The position numbers and the translations under genes are program-made. Source: Pseudomonas fluorescens (GTDB lineage: Bacteria > Pseudomonadota > Gammaproteobacteria > Pseudomonadales > Pseudomonadaceae). Taken from it: 64,000 nt of DNA. Positions 23,567 through 31,941 of the stretch are shown piece by piece. The number at the start of each line of letters is the position of its first letter. The first letter of the stretch is position 1. The notes below the pieces were generated by a model. It ran no database searches. It saw nothing but the letters and a program-made list of their open reading frames with translations, and was not told the origin of the DNA. The stretch is taken from positions 958,723 to 1,022,722 of the forward strand of contig NZ_MOBX01000014.1 in the NCBI RefSeq assembly GCF_003732425.1. Reading direction: 5' to 3'.

Positions 23567-25210
23567 ATGAATATGAAATTCTTACTGTTCCTGACTTTCG
23601 TTTTCTCCGCCGCTGCCAATGCCATGTCCGGTCAGGCCTTAGTGACGGACTTGAATACGAAATATCAAAGCAATGTCGCGCAGTGTTCGAATGGAGCACC
23701 CGCGTACTATTGTTCTGGTGTTCTCTTGCGGGCGGTGGACTACAGCACGTCTTTCAAGTTTTGGGATTACGGGTCACAGGCGACGAAACTGGGCTCGGTT
23801 GCATTTACCTATATTCGATCTGATGTCGGTAGTACGACACTGAACAGCAACAGGAAAAGTGGTTTCATTTTGAAGGATCAGACCTCCGCACTGGTAGCGG
23901 GAAAGGTCTTGAACCTGCGATGTATTTTTCCGTTTCCGACAGAGTCGCTGGATATAAGGGCTGATCACGGTTGTGGGTTTGCGCCCAAGAATATGCAGGT
24001 GGATCCTGATCTTGCCAACTGTGCAAAGTTATGGGGCTCTCCCGTTACTGCCGCTGCATGGCTGAAGAACTTCAAGGAACATCAGTCGCTTCCCCAGAAT
24101 CAATGTTCGCTCAGCACGGTTGTCGCCGCGCAATTCAAGGCCAGTCTTGAGGCGCATAAGCTGGTAGATGCCACTTGGACAGCCAAACCCATGGAAGTCC
24201 TGGTACAGACGTGGGACGAGAGCAAGCCTGAAAAAATTCCCGTAGAAGCGGTGTTCTACGACGCGACGGTTCCCGCCAAGCTGGCAGATGCGCAAAAATT
24301 TCAGCGGGAATACTATGCTGCGACCTCTCTGTACGTTCCTGTTATCAGGATGAATCTGACGGCCGCCAATAAGGAAATCTTCAGTTTTTCAGCGACAGAT
24401 CAGGTCTATGGTCAGGTGGTTGCGGAGCGATTGAATGCTCGATATTCGAGTACTTCGAATGATTGTGGTGGCAAGGCGGCTTACTATTGCAGCGGAATAC
24501 TGGTCAGAACGACCGGGGCATCGGAAAAATACCATGCCTGGGATCCCAGTCCGTCGTCCGAGACTTCCGGGAGCGTTTCGTTTTCATATTTACGCACGGA
24601 TTTGGGCGTAGCTCGTCTATTTAGCGGTGAAACCCAAGGGTTTGTTTTTAAAGATCAGAATGCTGTTGAGAAGAATGCTTATTATCCCGTTGCGATACTG
24701 TGTACCTATCCGTCCGATGGTGCGATATATCCTAACCGGTCGAATAAAGGTTGCGGCGCGCATAGTTGGTATCCTGACTCTAGTCGATCTTGTCCGGAAG
24801 AAGGTGTGACAACCCTTGCAAAATGGGTGAGCCACTTTCACCGGACGAGTCAGAGGTACCTGAGTCAATGCAGTTTTACTCCGGATAAAGACCAATTCAC
24901 GATAAGTCTACAGGCGCGCAATGCATTTCAGCACCCGTCTGATCGAATTAACTATAACGAGGTCGTTGTGGCAGTCTGGCCAAAAGGGAGACGAGATCTT
25001 CCCATCGAGGCATTTGTTTATGTCACTGCACCCGGGCGAGCTGTGGGTCTGGAAGGCGCAAAGTACATGCAGAAGGATTATTACAATACGGTCGGCGATA
25101 TCGTGCCCGTCATTCGGCTTGTCTTGGGAAATGGACCGGCCACTGCGTTCAATTATTTTAGTCAGGATCAAGCTGTGGATACCTCTGGTCGTGTTCTGGC
25201 GGCTGATTGA
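23567..25210 (+). CDS. Secreted Hvn-like (halovibrin-type) protein, copy 1
   Basis: The 547-residue product has a signal peptide (1-19, ending ANA) and two homologous halves. The first half (about 20-285) has CSNGAPAYYCSGVLLRAVDY and SVAFTYIRSDVG. The second half (about 286-535) has CGGKAAYYCSGILVRTTG, YHAWDPSPSS and SVSFSYLRTDLG. The repeated pattern (paired cysteines, PAYYCSG, W, FxYxRxD) resembles Pseudomonas proteins annotated as halovibrin HvnC, as far as I recall; enzymatic activity cannot be judged. ATG at 23567 or 23573 are both possible. It is followed by a paralogue at 25360. The region looks more AT-rich than the flanking flagellar genes. Confidence 0.75.
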   Translation: MNMKFLLFLTFVFSAAANAMSGQALVTDLNTKYQSNVAQCSNGAPAYYCSGVLLRAVDYSTSFKFWDYGSQATKLGSVAFTYIRSDVGSTTLNSNRKSGFILKDQTSALVAGKVLNLRCIFPFPTESLDIRADHGCGFAPKNMQVDPDLANCAKLWGSPVTAAAWLKNFKEHQSLPQNQCSLSTVVAAQFKASLEAHKLVDATWTAKPMEVLVQTWDESKPEKIPVEAVFYDATVPAKLADAQKFQREYYAATSLYVPVIRMNLTAANKEIFSFSATDQVYGQVVAERLNARYSSTSNDCGGKAAYYCSGILVRTTGASEKYHAWDPSPSSETSGSVSFSYLRTDLGVARLFSGETQGFVFKDQNAVEKNAYYPVAILCTYPSDGAIYPNRSNKGCGAHSWYPDSSRSCPEEGVTTLAKWVSHFHRTSQRYLSQCSFTPDKDQFTISLQARNAFQHPSDRINYNEVVVAVWPKGRRDLPIEAFVYVTAPGRAVGLEGAKYMQKDYYNTVGDIVPVIRLVLGNGPATAFNYFSQDQAVDTSGRVLAAD

Positions 25211-25359
25211 TTTTTGGCTGGATTGAAGTCGTTGATCATTTCAGTTAAGTCGAAGTAGTACATCTAATAGCGCGGTGACATATATCGAGGTTGTAAGTCC
25301 TCGGTAATGTTAGTGCTCCCGGTTTGCTCTCCTTTAAACAGAAAAAATGGAGCATAAGT

Positions 25360-26967
25360 ATGAAGTATCTGACGTTGTTGGCGATTTTTTTTGCTTCGTC
25401 TGTCAATGCCATGTCTGGTCAGGTATTGATAACTGATCTGAACGCAAAATATCAGAGTAATGTCGCCCAGTGTTCGAACGGAGCACCAGCGTATTACTGT
25501 TCCGGCGTGCTCTTGCGGGGTGTGGATTACAGCACCTTCTTCAAGTTTTGGGATTATGGGTCGCAAGCAACTAAGCTCGGTTCTGTCGCCTTTACTTATA
25601 TTCGTGCTGATGTAGGTAGCAGATCATTAAACAGCGGCAGAAGTAGCGGGTTTATCCTGAAGGATCAGACCTCTGCATTGGCAGCAGGGAAAGCGCTGAC
25701 CCTGCGATGTATTTTTCCCTTTCCAACCGAATCACTCGATGTCCGCGCTGATCACGGTTGTGGGTTTGCACCCAAAGCTGCACAAGCCGACGCCGATCTT
25801 GCCAATTGTGCAAAATTATGGGGCTCTCCCGTTACTGCTGCAGCGTGGCTGAAAAACTTTCAGGAACACAGCTCGCTGCCAAAAAATCAGTGTTCGCTGA
25901 GCACGGTTGTCGCCGCACAATTCAAGGCCAGTCTTGAAGCGCACACACTTTTGGGTGCTGTGTGGACGGCCAAGCCTACTGAAGTTCTGGTTCAAACTTG
26001 GGATGAAAGCAAGCCTGAGAGGCTTCCAGTGGAAGCGGTTTTTTACGATGCATTGAAGCCTGCCAAGTTGGTGGATGCTCAGAAGTTTCAGCGTGAGTAT
26101 TATTTGGCGACTTCGATTTATGTGCCCGTTGTCAGGCTTGATCTCACGGCGTCCGACAAGAATGTGTTCAGTATTTCCGATTCAGATCAAATTTACGGCC
26201 AAGTAGTGGCAGAACAATTTAATGCGCGATATGCAAATGTCTCTGAAACCTGTGCTGGCAAGAGTGCATATTTTTGCAACGGCCTCTTGGCTAGAGTGAC
26301 CAAGGCCACAACCAATTATCACGCGTGGGACCCGAGCCCGACTTCGATTGCTCGTAATGGAGTGGCTTTTTCATACCTGCGTCAGGATTTAACAATGGCT
26401 CGTCTCTATGGAGGTCAAGTGACGGGCTTCATATTCAAGAGTCTTGATATGGCAGCAAAGGCCGATGCTTATCCAACGCCGGTAAGGTGTTCGTTTCCAT
26501 TTGATGGTGCAACCGACCGACGATATCTGTCCTGCGGACATCATGACTTCTTTCCTGGCGAGGGTGACTCCTGTATGGAAATGGGGGTTGATACCCTGGC
26601 CAAATGGAAGGCGCATTATCATTCGCACAGTAACAGGCAGGGGCATCAATGTTCGTTGGGACCAGAAACTGGGCAGTTTTCGATTTTTCTCAAAGCTAGA
26701 GATAATTTTGATCATCCAGCAGATCTGAATTTTCCGAATGAAGTAATACTCGCGGCGTGGCCTGTGAGTATTCCAGAGCAACTCCCCCTTGAAGCATTTT
26801 TCTACGTCGATTCGCCGGCAGGACTGGTTGGGGCTCAATACATGCAAAGGGACTATTTTGAGCAGACGGGAAACTACTTGCCGGTCATTCGATTGACGAT
26901 TGGCGATAAAGTTTTCAATTTTAGCTATCACGAAGATGATCAGGATGTATCGAGTTCAGGTCCTTGA
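25360..26967 (+). CDS. Secreted Hvn-like (halovibrin-type) protein, copy 2
   Basis: This product is close to copy 1 throughout (about 60-65 per cent identical by eye, higher in the N-terminal half). It shares the signal peptide type (MKYLTLLAIFFASSVNA), two repeated halves, the CSNGAPAYYCSGVLLRGVDY and YHAWDPSPTSIARNG patterns and conserved cysteines. The frame is open from 25324, but the ATG at 25360 is preferred because it directly precedes the signal peptide and has a GGAGC site seven bases upstream (encoded protein 535 residues). The 149-base gap to copy 1 contains no lux-box palindrome, so the two genes may share the upstream promoter. Confidence 0.75.
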   Translation: MKYLTLLAIFFASSVNAMSGQVLITDLNAKYQSNVAQCSNGAPAYYCSGVLLRGVDYSTFFKFWDYGSQATKLGSVAFTYIRADVGSRSLNSGRSSGFILKDQTSALAAGKALTLRCIFPFPTESLDVRADHGCGFAPKAAQADADLANCAKLWGSPVTAAAWLKNFQEHSSLPKNQCSLSTVVAAQFKASLEAHTLLGAVWTAKPTEVLVQTWDESKPERLPVEAVFYDALKPAKLVDAQKFQREYYLATSIYVPVVRLDLTASDKNVFSISDSDQIYGQVVAEQFNARYANVSETCAGKSAYFCNGLLARVTKATTNYHAWDPSPTSIARNGVAFSYLRQDLTMARLYGGQVTGFIFKSLDMAAKADAYPTPVRCSFPFDGATDRRYLSCGHHDFFPGEGDSCMEMGVDTLAKWKAHYHSHSNRQGHQCSLGPETGQFSIFLKARDNFDHPADLNFPNEVILAAWPVSIPEQLPLEAFFYVDSPAGLVGAQYMQRDYFEQTGNYLPVIRLTIGDKVFNFSYHEDDQDVSSSGP

Positions 26968-27029
26968 TTTATTTCGCGCTATAAGACAAATGGCCTCGTA
27001 TGGGGCTATTTGACTTTTTAGGAGGTAAT

Positions 27030-27115
27030 CCAGTTTGCGATGTGATACGCAGTAGTTCCGAAAACATCAGGTTGTCGTTTGCGCCGACACGCTGGGTGCG
27101 GTCGTTCTGATACCG
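27030..27115 (-). pseudogene. Remnant of an Ig-like gene C-terminus
   Basis: On the minus strand this reads RYQNDRTQRVGANDNLMFSELLRITSQ. It closely matches the end of the 214-residue protein at 27179-27823 (HRSGSNDNLMFSRLLRITL). No upstream coding sequence or start remains. The shared DNA includes GAAAACATCAGGTTGTC in both places. It shows that at least one more copy of this module once stood here. Confidence 0.75.
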
Positions 27116-27122
27116 GAATGAT

Positions 27123-27163
27123 AAAAGCACAGAGTACAGTCGATCTGTACTCTGTGCCTTTCT
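27123..27163 (-). terminator. Terminator for the minus-strand Ig-like genes
   Basis: A 13-bp perfect stem (GCACAGAGTACAG / CTGTACTCTGTGC) with a 5-base loop is followed, on the minus strand, by TTTTAT. It lies 16 bases after the stop of the 214-residue gene. Confidence 0.85.
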
Positions 27164-27178
27164 ATACTGCCATCAATT

Positions 27179-27823
27179 TTAGAGTGTGATACGTAGCAAT
27201 CGGGAAAACATCAGGTTGTCATTAGAGCCTGAGCGGTGAACGCTGTAGTTGATCAGTACCGTTTTTCCAGCGTTTTCTGTTATCCATGCTGTTGGAATAT
27301 TAAAGGTCATCGAGGAGGTGTTCTGAATCGGTTGAGTTTCAGTATCACGCACTATCACGCCGTGCCATCTGACCCTGACGGTATATCCGGGAGTCATGTT
27401 CAAGAACTTGACTGTGACGTTTTTTCGGTCGGCAGACAGTCTCGGTTCACTGAGGTCGAACATTTGTTGGTCGACATTTAATGTCAGCGATTTGGAGATA
27501 AGAAGCGGTTCGTTCGGTTTAGGACGAACACTGTAATTGACGGTGGCAATTCCCCCAATGGCGTCAATCACTTCAAGGCGCGGAATCCTGAAGATCAAAG
27601 GCCCTGGAGTTTCAACTGTCAGTATTTCGCTGTCATACACATGGTTTCTGGTCACCCAGCGCACGCGTACGGCGTGGCCTTTCAACATGCCGATATAGTC
27701 TGTCTGGACTTCGACATACTTATCCCGGTAAATGTCGTTGATGTTTAAGCGGTTACCCTCAACTCCGTATGCTTTGGGCACTTTTGGCGGGACAAGGTTA
27801 AGTGTATTAACGGTTGCGTTCAT
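27179..27823 (-). CDS. Ig-like two-domain protein (214 aa), partial paralogue of upstream gene
   Basis: The 214-residue product consists of two Ig-like modules, about 10-110 and 115-214. It aligns along its whole length with the last 215 residues of the 574-residue protein: LVPPKVPKAYGVEGNRLNI against LKPPKVLEAYGELGDHLRM, and NAGKTVLINYSVHRSG against NRGKTVLINYSVNRRG. There is no signal peptide or membrane segment. It lies 64 bases downstream of the larger gene and probably shares its transcript. It looks like a domain-level tandem duplication retained as a separate gene; function unknown. Confidence 0.75.
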   Translation of the reverse strand: MNATVNTLNLVPPKVPKAYGVEGNRLNINDIYRDKYVEVQTDYIGMLKGHAVRVRWVTRNHVYDSEILTVETPGPLIFRIPRLEVIDAIGGIATVNYSVRPKPNEPLLISKSLTLNVDQQMFDLSEPRLSADRKNVTVKFLNMTPGYTVRVRWHGVIVRDTETQPIQNTSSMTFNIPTAWITENAGKTVLINYSVHRSGSNDNLMFSRLLRITL

Positions 27824-27887
27824 GTTGTTTCATCCATTTTAAAAGGTGACTGGTTTTGGGTGTTTTCAGTGAGTGGTATTCATTGAA

Positions 27888-29612
27888 TTACAGTTCCACT
27901 CTTAATACTTGAGAGAACTGGCTTTGCTCATCAACGCCACGTCGATTGACGCTGTAATTGATCAACACGGTTTTCCCTCGGTTTTCAGCTATCCACTCTG
28001 GCGGGATTGGAAAATCCGCGGTGACGCCTGTTTTCATGTCTTTCCATGCTGTCCGGCGAGTAACAACCCCGCCCAGACGCACACGCGCCTCGTGAGCGTC
28101 AGCCATTGCCGGATATCGAACGGTGACTGTGGACTTGTCCTCGGTGAGTCGTGGGGGCGGCAGGACAAATGCCTGAGCATCGACAACCAGCCTTAATGGG
28201 TCAGATCGATGCAGAGGTCCGTTGGGGTAGGTACGAACGGTGAAGGTGACGGGAACGGTACTGCCAATGGAGTCCACGACCTCCATCCGTGGAACGGTGA
28301 CATTCATTGCGCCGACAGCCGTTACCGGGATGATCGCACTATCATGGAGATATCGCGCCGATGCCCAACGGACTCGAATGGTTTGCCCGATCGCCATCCC
28401 CACATATTGCTGAACCTGGACGGTCACGAACCTGGCCTCATAGATATCGGACATTCTCAAGTGATCGCCCAGCTCACCGTAAGCCTCCAGAACCTTGGGC
28501 GGCTTGAGATTAATCGTGGTTTTGATGATCAAGAGCTTGGCGTCGGAGGTGGGGTTTCCTCCTGTACGCTGTACGCGCAGGGTAATGCTGACGGTGCTCT
28601 GGTCACTTTCATTAGCCCAACTGAGCGGAACCGGAAATGTCAGCGGTCCACTTCCCGAATAAGTTTTTTCCTCTGTTTCGCGTTCTTCCCGGCCCAACCA
28701 GTTGGCACGGACACGGTCGCCAGCGACCAGTCCGATTCCTGAAGCGACAACCTGGATATTCGTCGCGTAGGCAGGATCCAGCACACCGCCTTGTTCGCCT
28801 GTCACGGTCGGTGCCGGTATGCGATTGACGTTCACGCTGACTTCCGTGGGGATTGCCCACTGCGCGTGAGGGTGCGGACGGTTTCCACAGCGGTCGATCA
28901 CCTGGTAGGTGATCGAATGCTTGCCGTCCCCCGCGCGCTTGATCAGTTGTTCATCGAACAGGATCAGGATCGGATGGTTTTGCGGATCACTGATTTGCTC
29001 AGGCGTGACGGGATAGTAGGAAACCTGTTCTGTATCACCCCATCGCGCGATGATGCGGTCGAACACGGTGATGTTCTGATAGGGCTCGATACGCATGGCA
29101 ATGCCTTGCTTTGCCATTTCACTGTCGATGCCATCCTTGATATCCGGGGTAAAGGTATAACGCAGTCCGGGATGACCGAGGGGTTCAGGATTGTCGAGTA
29201 CCCCTCCCGGCAGCGTGCGCTTGATCAAAATGTTCAGTTTGAACGAATCGGATTTGTTCCCGCTATTGCGTGTTACGCGGTAGAACACCGGGAATGCAGC
29301 GCCATTGAGTATCTGGCTTGCCGGTACATTGAAGCGCAGCGGGGCGTTCAATTCTTTTGCTGTATCAATAACCTCCGTACCAATGGGGTTAACGTCGTCA
29401 TCCCAGAAAAGCTCGCATCGGTGGCCATAATCACTGTCGATCCAGGGGTCAACGATAATGAGCAGGTCGGCATTTAGTGCTTCTGCACCGATGCCACCGT
29501 GATACCCCTCGCTGCCCTCTATGGGGCTGATGAGATTTGGAATGAATGGTGGGTACAGAGCTGACGAATTGCTATCTGCGATAGGATCATCCGCATTCGA
29601 GGTCGGGGTCAT
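27888..29612 (-). CDS. Ig-like repeat protein (574 aa), function unknown
   Basis: The 574-residue product appears to be a chain of about five Ig-like modules of 95-110 residues, with repeated phrases such as GDRVRANWLGREE, GQTIRVRWASARY and AHEARVRLGGVV at equivalent positions. The N-terminus is polar without a signal peptide. The segment DIKDGIDSEMAKQGIAMRIEPYQN matches the 854-residue protein at 5465-8029, so these belong to one family. A 28-bp perfect palindrome of lux-box type lies about 95 bases upstream. The gene ends this accessory island next to an orphan flhB-like gene. Export by a non-Sec route or an intracellular role are both open. Confidence 0.78.
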   Translation of the reverse strand: MTPTSNADDPIADSNSSALYPPFIPNLISPIEGSEGYHGGIGAEALNADLLIIVDPWIDSDYGHRCELFWDDDVNPIGTEVIDTAKELNAPLRFNVPASQILNGAAFPVFYRVTRNSGNKSDSFKLNILIKRTLPGGVLDNPEPLGHPGLRYTFTPDIKDGIDSEMAKQGIAMRIEPYQNITVFDRIIARWGDTEQVSYYPVTPEQISDPQNHPILILFDEQLIKRAGDGKHSITYQVIDRCGNRPHPHAQWAIPTEVSVNVNRIPAPTVTGEQGGVLDPAYATNIQVVASGIGLVAGDRVRANWLGREERETEEKTYSGSGPLTFPVPLSWANESDQSTVSITLRVQRTGGNPTSDAKLLIIKTTINLKPPKVLEAYGELGDHLRMSDIYEARFVTVQVQQYVGMAIGQTIRVRWASARYLHDSAIIPVTAVGAMNVTVPRMEVVDSIGSTVPVTFTVRTYPNGPLHRSDPLRLVVDAQAFVLPPPRLTEDKSTVTVRYPAMADAHEARVRLGGVVTRRTAWKDMKTGVTADFPIPPEWIAENRGKTVLINYSVNRRGVDEQSQFSQVLRVEL

Positions 29613-29692
29613 CGGATCGCTCCTGATCTAAGTCGCGCCGAAATCGAAACGATTGACGCTGTGCGCCTATCTGACAGCCACAGCGAAACTCC

Positions 29693-29720
29693 GCGCAACT
29701 GTCAGATCTGACAGTTGCGC
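29693..29720. promoter_or_regulatory. Lux-box-like palindrome upstream of the 574-aa gene
   Basis: A perfect 28-bp palindrome whose central 20 bases are AACTGTCAGATCTGACAGTT. It shares the 16-base core CTGTCAGATCTGACAG exactly with the site at 8092. Its centre is about 95 bases upstream of the minus-strand start; a weak TCAGAT lies 35 bases downstream of the centre. Confidence 0.7.
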
Positions 29721-29750
29721 CGAACGGCGACAAGCCCATCCCCTTTCATT

Positions 29751-29828
29751 AAAAGCTCGCAGCCTTCGGCAGCGCCTACAGCGAAACGCGAATTCCGATG
29801 GAGGCGCTGCCGAAGGCTGCGAGCTTTT
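29751..29828. repeat. REP-type palindrome
   Basis: Inverted repeats (AAAAGCTCGCAGCCTTCGGC... and its reverse complement) separated by about 20 bases, lying just downstream of the flhB-like gene. It belongs to the GCAGCCTTCGGCAGC class, related to the one at 23389. Confidence 0.85.
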
Positions 29829-29843
29829 GCGTTTCAGGCTTAA

Positions 29844-30173
29844 TTAATAATCGTCGCCGCGATCAGTGACGTCCTTCTCGACCATCGGCGCATTCGGGTC
29901 CTGCCCCTCGGGGAATTTCCCCTTCAGATTCCACGCAAACGCGATGATCTCGGCGATCGTGCGATACAGCTCTTCGGGAATGCTGTCGCCCAGCTCCATG
30001 CGTGCCAGCAAGCGCACCAGCTCGGCGTTCTCGTAAATCGGCACTTCGCAATCGCGAGCAATGCGCAGGATTTCTTCGGCCAGCTCTTCGTCGCCCTTGG
30101 CGGTGAGGGTCGGGGCGTGGTTGCCGTCGTATTTGAGGGCAATGGCCTGGCGTGGGGCAGTGGAATCGTTCAT
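29844..30173 (-). CDS. Orphan FlhB C-terminal domain protein
   Basis: The 109-residue product corresponds only to the part of FlhB that follows the autocleavage site: PRQAIALKYDGNHAPTLTAKGDEELAEEILRIARDCEVPIYENAELVRLL. It lacks the membrane domain and the NPTH motif. Such proteins (sometimes called FlhX or FlhB2) can replace the cleaved FlhB C-terminal fragment in some bacteria. The start overlaps the end of a FliK-like gene by four bases, so the two are co-translated. FliK triggers the FlhB switch, so the pairing of these two partners is unlikely to be chance. Confidence 0.88.
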   Translation of the reverse strand: MNDSTAPRQAIALKYDGNHAPTLTAKGDEELAEEILRIARDCEVPIYENAELVRLLARMELGDSIPEELYRTIAEIIAFAWNLKGKFPEGQDPNAPMVEKDVTDRGDDY

Positions 30174-31744
30174 GCGGTTTCGTCGACCCAGCGGTGTTCG
30201 AGACGGGTTTGGTTGCCTTGCGGCGGGGTGCCGAGGTGGCAGTCGATATCGCCGACGTTGAGCCCGCGATCGAGCAGGCGCTGGCGCAGGGCAAACAAGT
30301 TATTTTCGATCAGGTCCGCAGTGTACGGGCGTTCGGCCCACAGTTGGCTGGACAGGCTGCCGGCGATCAGTTGCGCCTGAATCTGCAGCGGCCCGAGCGG
30401 CTCCATGTCGAACGCCAGATCAACGCGCCACAGGTGTTGCTTGGGCTCGCGCTCATCGCGACGTTCGTTCGGCTGCGGTTCGCGCTCCGGCGCTTCTTCA
30501 CGCTGAAACTTGACCTGCAACGGCACAATGTCCTGCAGGTTGCGCATGGGGATTTCCAGTTGCCAGGTGCTGAGCAGGCGCCCGTCGTCGGTGACGCCGG
30601 TCTGCTCCAGGCTCGACAGTTGATGGCTTTGCAGGCGCGAAACGGCGGCGGCGGCGAGACGCAGCAACTGTTCCAGATCGCCTTCGCCTTCCAGACTCTG
30701 CAGCAAACGCTCGGGCAGCGGAAAGCTGCTTGGTACAGGTTTGGCGCTGACCTGGCCAAGCATGCCGAGAGCATTGCGGACGAAACTCGGCAGCGCTTGC
30801 GCCAGGGTGTTGGCGGCGATGATCGCGTTGAAACTGGTGCTGCTCGGCAGGCCCGGAGTCAGTTGTGCGATCAGCTTGAGCAGATCGGCCTTCATGTCCG
30901 GGGCCAGCGTCGGGGTTTGTCCGGTCAGCAGTTTGGCTTCGAGGAACGCGCCGCTGTTGGCCAGCGCCAGTGCCACGCCTTTGGCGGTGCTCAGTTGTTG
31001 CACGTCCGGCAGGCTGGCGAGCAGTTTGTCGACCACGGCACGCAAATCCTGCGATGTCTGATCGCTATCGCTCGGCAGATTTTGCAACGCGTTCAGCAAC
31101 CCCGTCAGAGAGGCCTGGCGACTTTGCTGGCCGAGCAGTTGCTGACTCACGGCCAGTTGTTCCTGGCGGCTGCTCATTGGCAGGAATTTCAGGGTTTGTG
31201 CGTCTTCCACCAACGCCGACAGCAAAGTGCCGATGCGCAGCGGCTGGGGGCTGTCGATGGTCAGTGTGCTGCCGCTTTGTGCGGTGTTGAGCAGGCTGAC
31301 CAAGGAGCGGAACACTGCCGCTTGCCCCGGCGTCTGCGGCAGTGCCTGCGAGGTCAGCACCTTGCCTTGCAGTAGCGTGCCGACCGGCAGTTGCGCAGTG
31401 TCGATGCGGGTGAGGGCGGCGACGCTGCTGGCAATCGCCTGCTGCACGGTAATCGCCAGGTTGCCCGCCGAGGGCTGAGTGATCGCCAGACTGGTGCCTT
31501 GGGGCAACGGCAGATTGCTGGTCGCTTGCACGGTGGTCTGACGGCCGCTGTCCAGCGTCACTTTGAGCAATAACTGAAAGGTCTGGTCCGCTTGCTTGAG
31601 CGACAACACCTCGGCCTTGGCGCTTTGCCCGGCGCCAATCAGGCCTTCAACCGGGGTCAGCAGCTTGAGCAGCTCACCGACCTGCGGGCGAACGGTCGCC
31701 GGGGTGGTGGGCGGGAGCGGGAGGATGTTCATTTCGCCTGTCAT
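30170..31744 (-). CDS. FliK-like hook-length control protein
   Basis: The product is about 524 residues from the ATG at 31744 (an alternative ATG is 12 bases further in; the open frame extends to 31789). Most of it is Gln/Leu/Ser-rich low-complexity helix, and it ends in a Flg_hook domain (about 420-500: WRVDLAFDMEPLGPLQIQAQL, RQRLLDRGLNVGDIDCHLG). FliK normally measures hook length and switches FlhB. The main fliK should lie upstream of fliL outside this window, so this is probably a second copy. It pairs with the orphan FlhB C-terminal gene that overlaps its stop and stands between the flagellar region and the ccm operon. Confidence 0.82.
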   Translation of the reverse strand: MTGEMNILPLPPTTPATVRPQVGELLKLLTPVEGLIGAGQSAKAEVLSLKQADQTFQLLLKVTLDSGRQTTVQATSNLPLPQGTSLAITQPSAGNLAITVQQAIASSVAALTRIDTAQLPVGTLLQGKVLTSQALPQTPGQAAVFRSLVSLLNTAQSGSTLTIDSPQPLRIGTLLSALVEDAQTLKFLPMSSRQEQLAVSQQLLGQQSRQASLTGLLNALQNLPSDSDQTSQDLRAVVDKLLASLPDVQQLSTAKGVALALANSGAFLEAKLLTGQTPTLAPDMKADLLKLIAQLTPGLPSSTSFNAIIAANTLAQALPSFVRNALGMLGQVSAKPVPSSFPLPERLLQSLEGEGDLEQLLRLAAAAVSRLQSHQLSSLEQTGVTDDGRLLSTWQLEIPMRNLQDIVPLQVKFQREEAPEREPQPNERRDEREPKQHLWRVDLAFDMEPLGPLQIQAQLIAGSLSSQLWAERPYTADLIENNLFALRQRLLDRGLNVGDIDCHLGTPPQGNQTRLEHRWVDETA

Positions 31745-31941
31745 ACGCGGACACAACCTGAGGAAAATGCACTCTTGAGAGTAAGGCACGGCATGTATAA
31801 TGCCGCCCGTCTTGCGCTTCGTTCAAAAAACATAGCAATTGTTTGACCCAGCTCTCTAGGTCGAGCCGTCAATGCATCTATGCTGCATCTCTTTAACGGC
31901 CGCGCCAGAGCCGACTTGAACCGTATAAGGCCCGTGATCCC

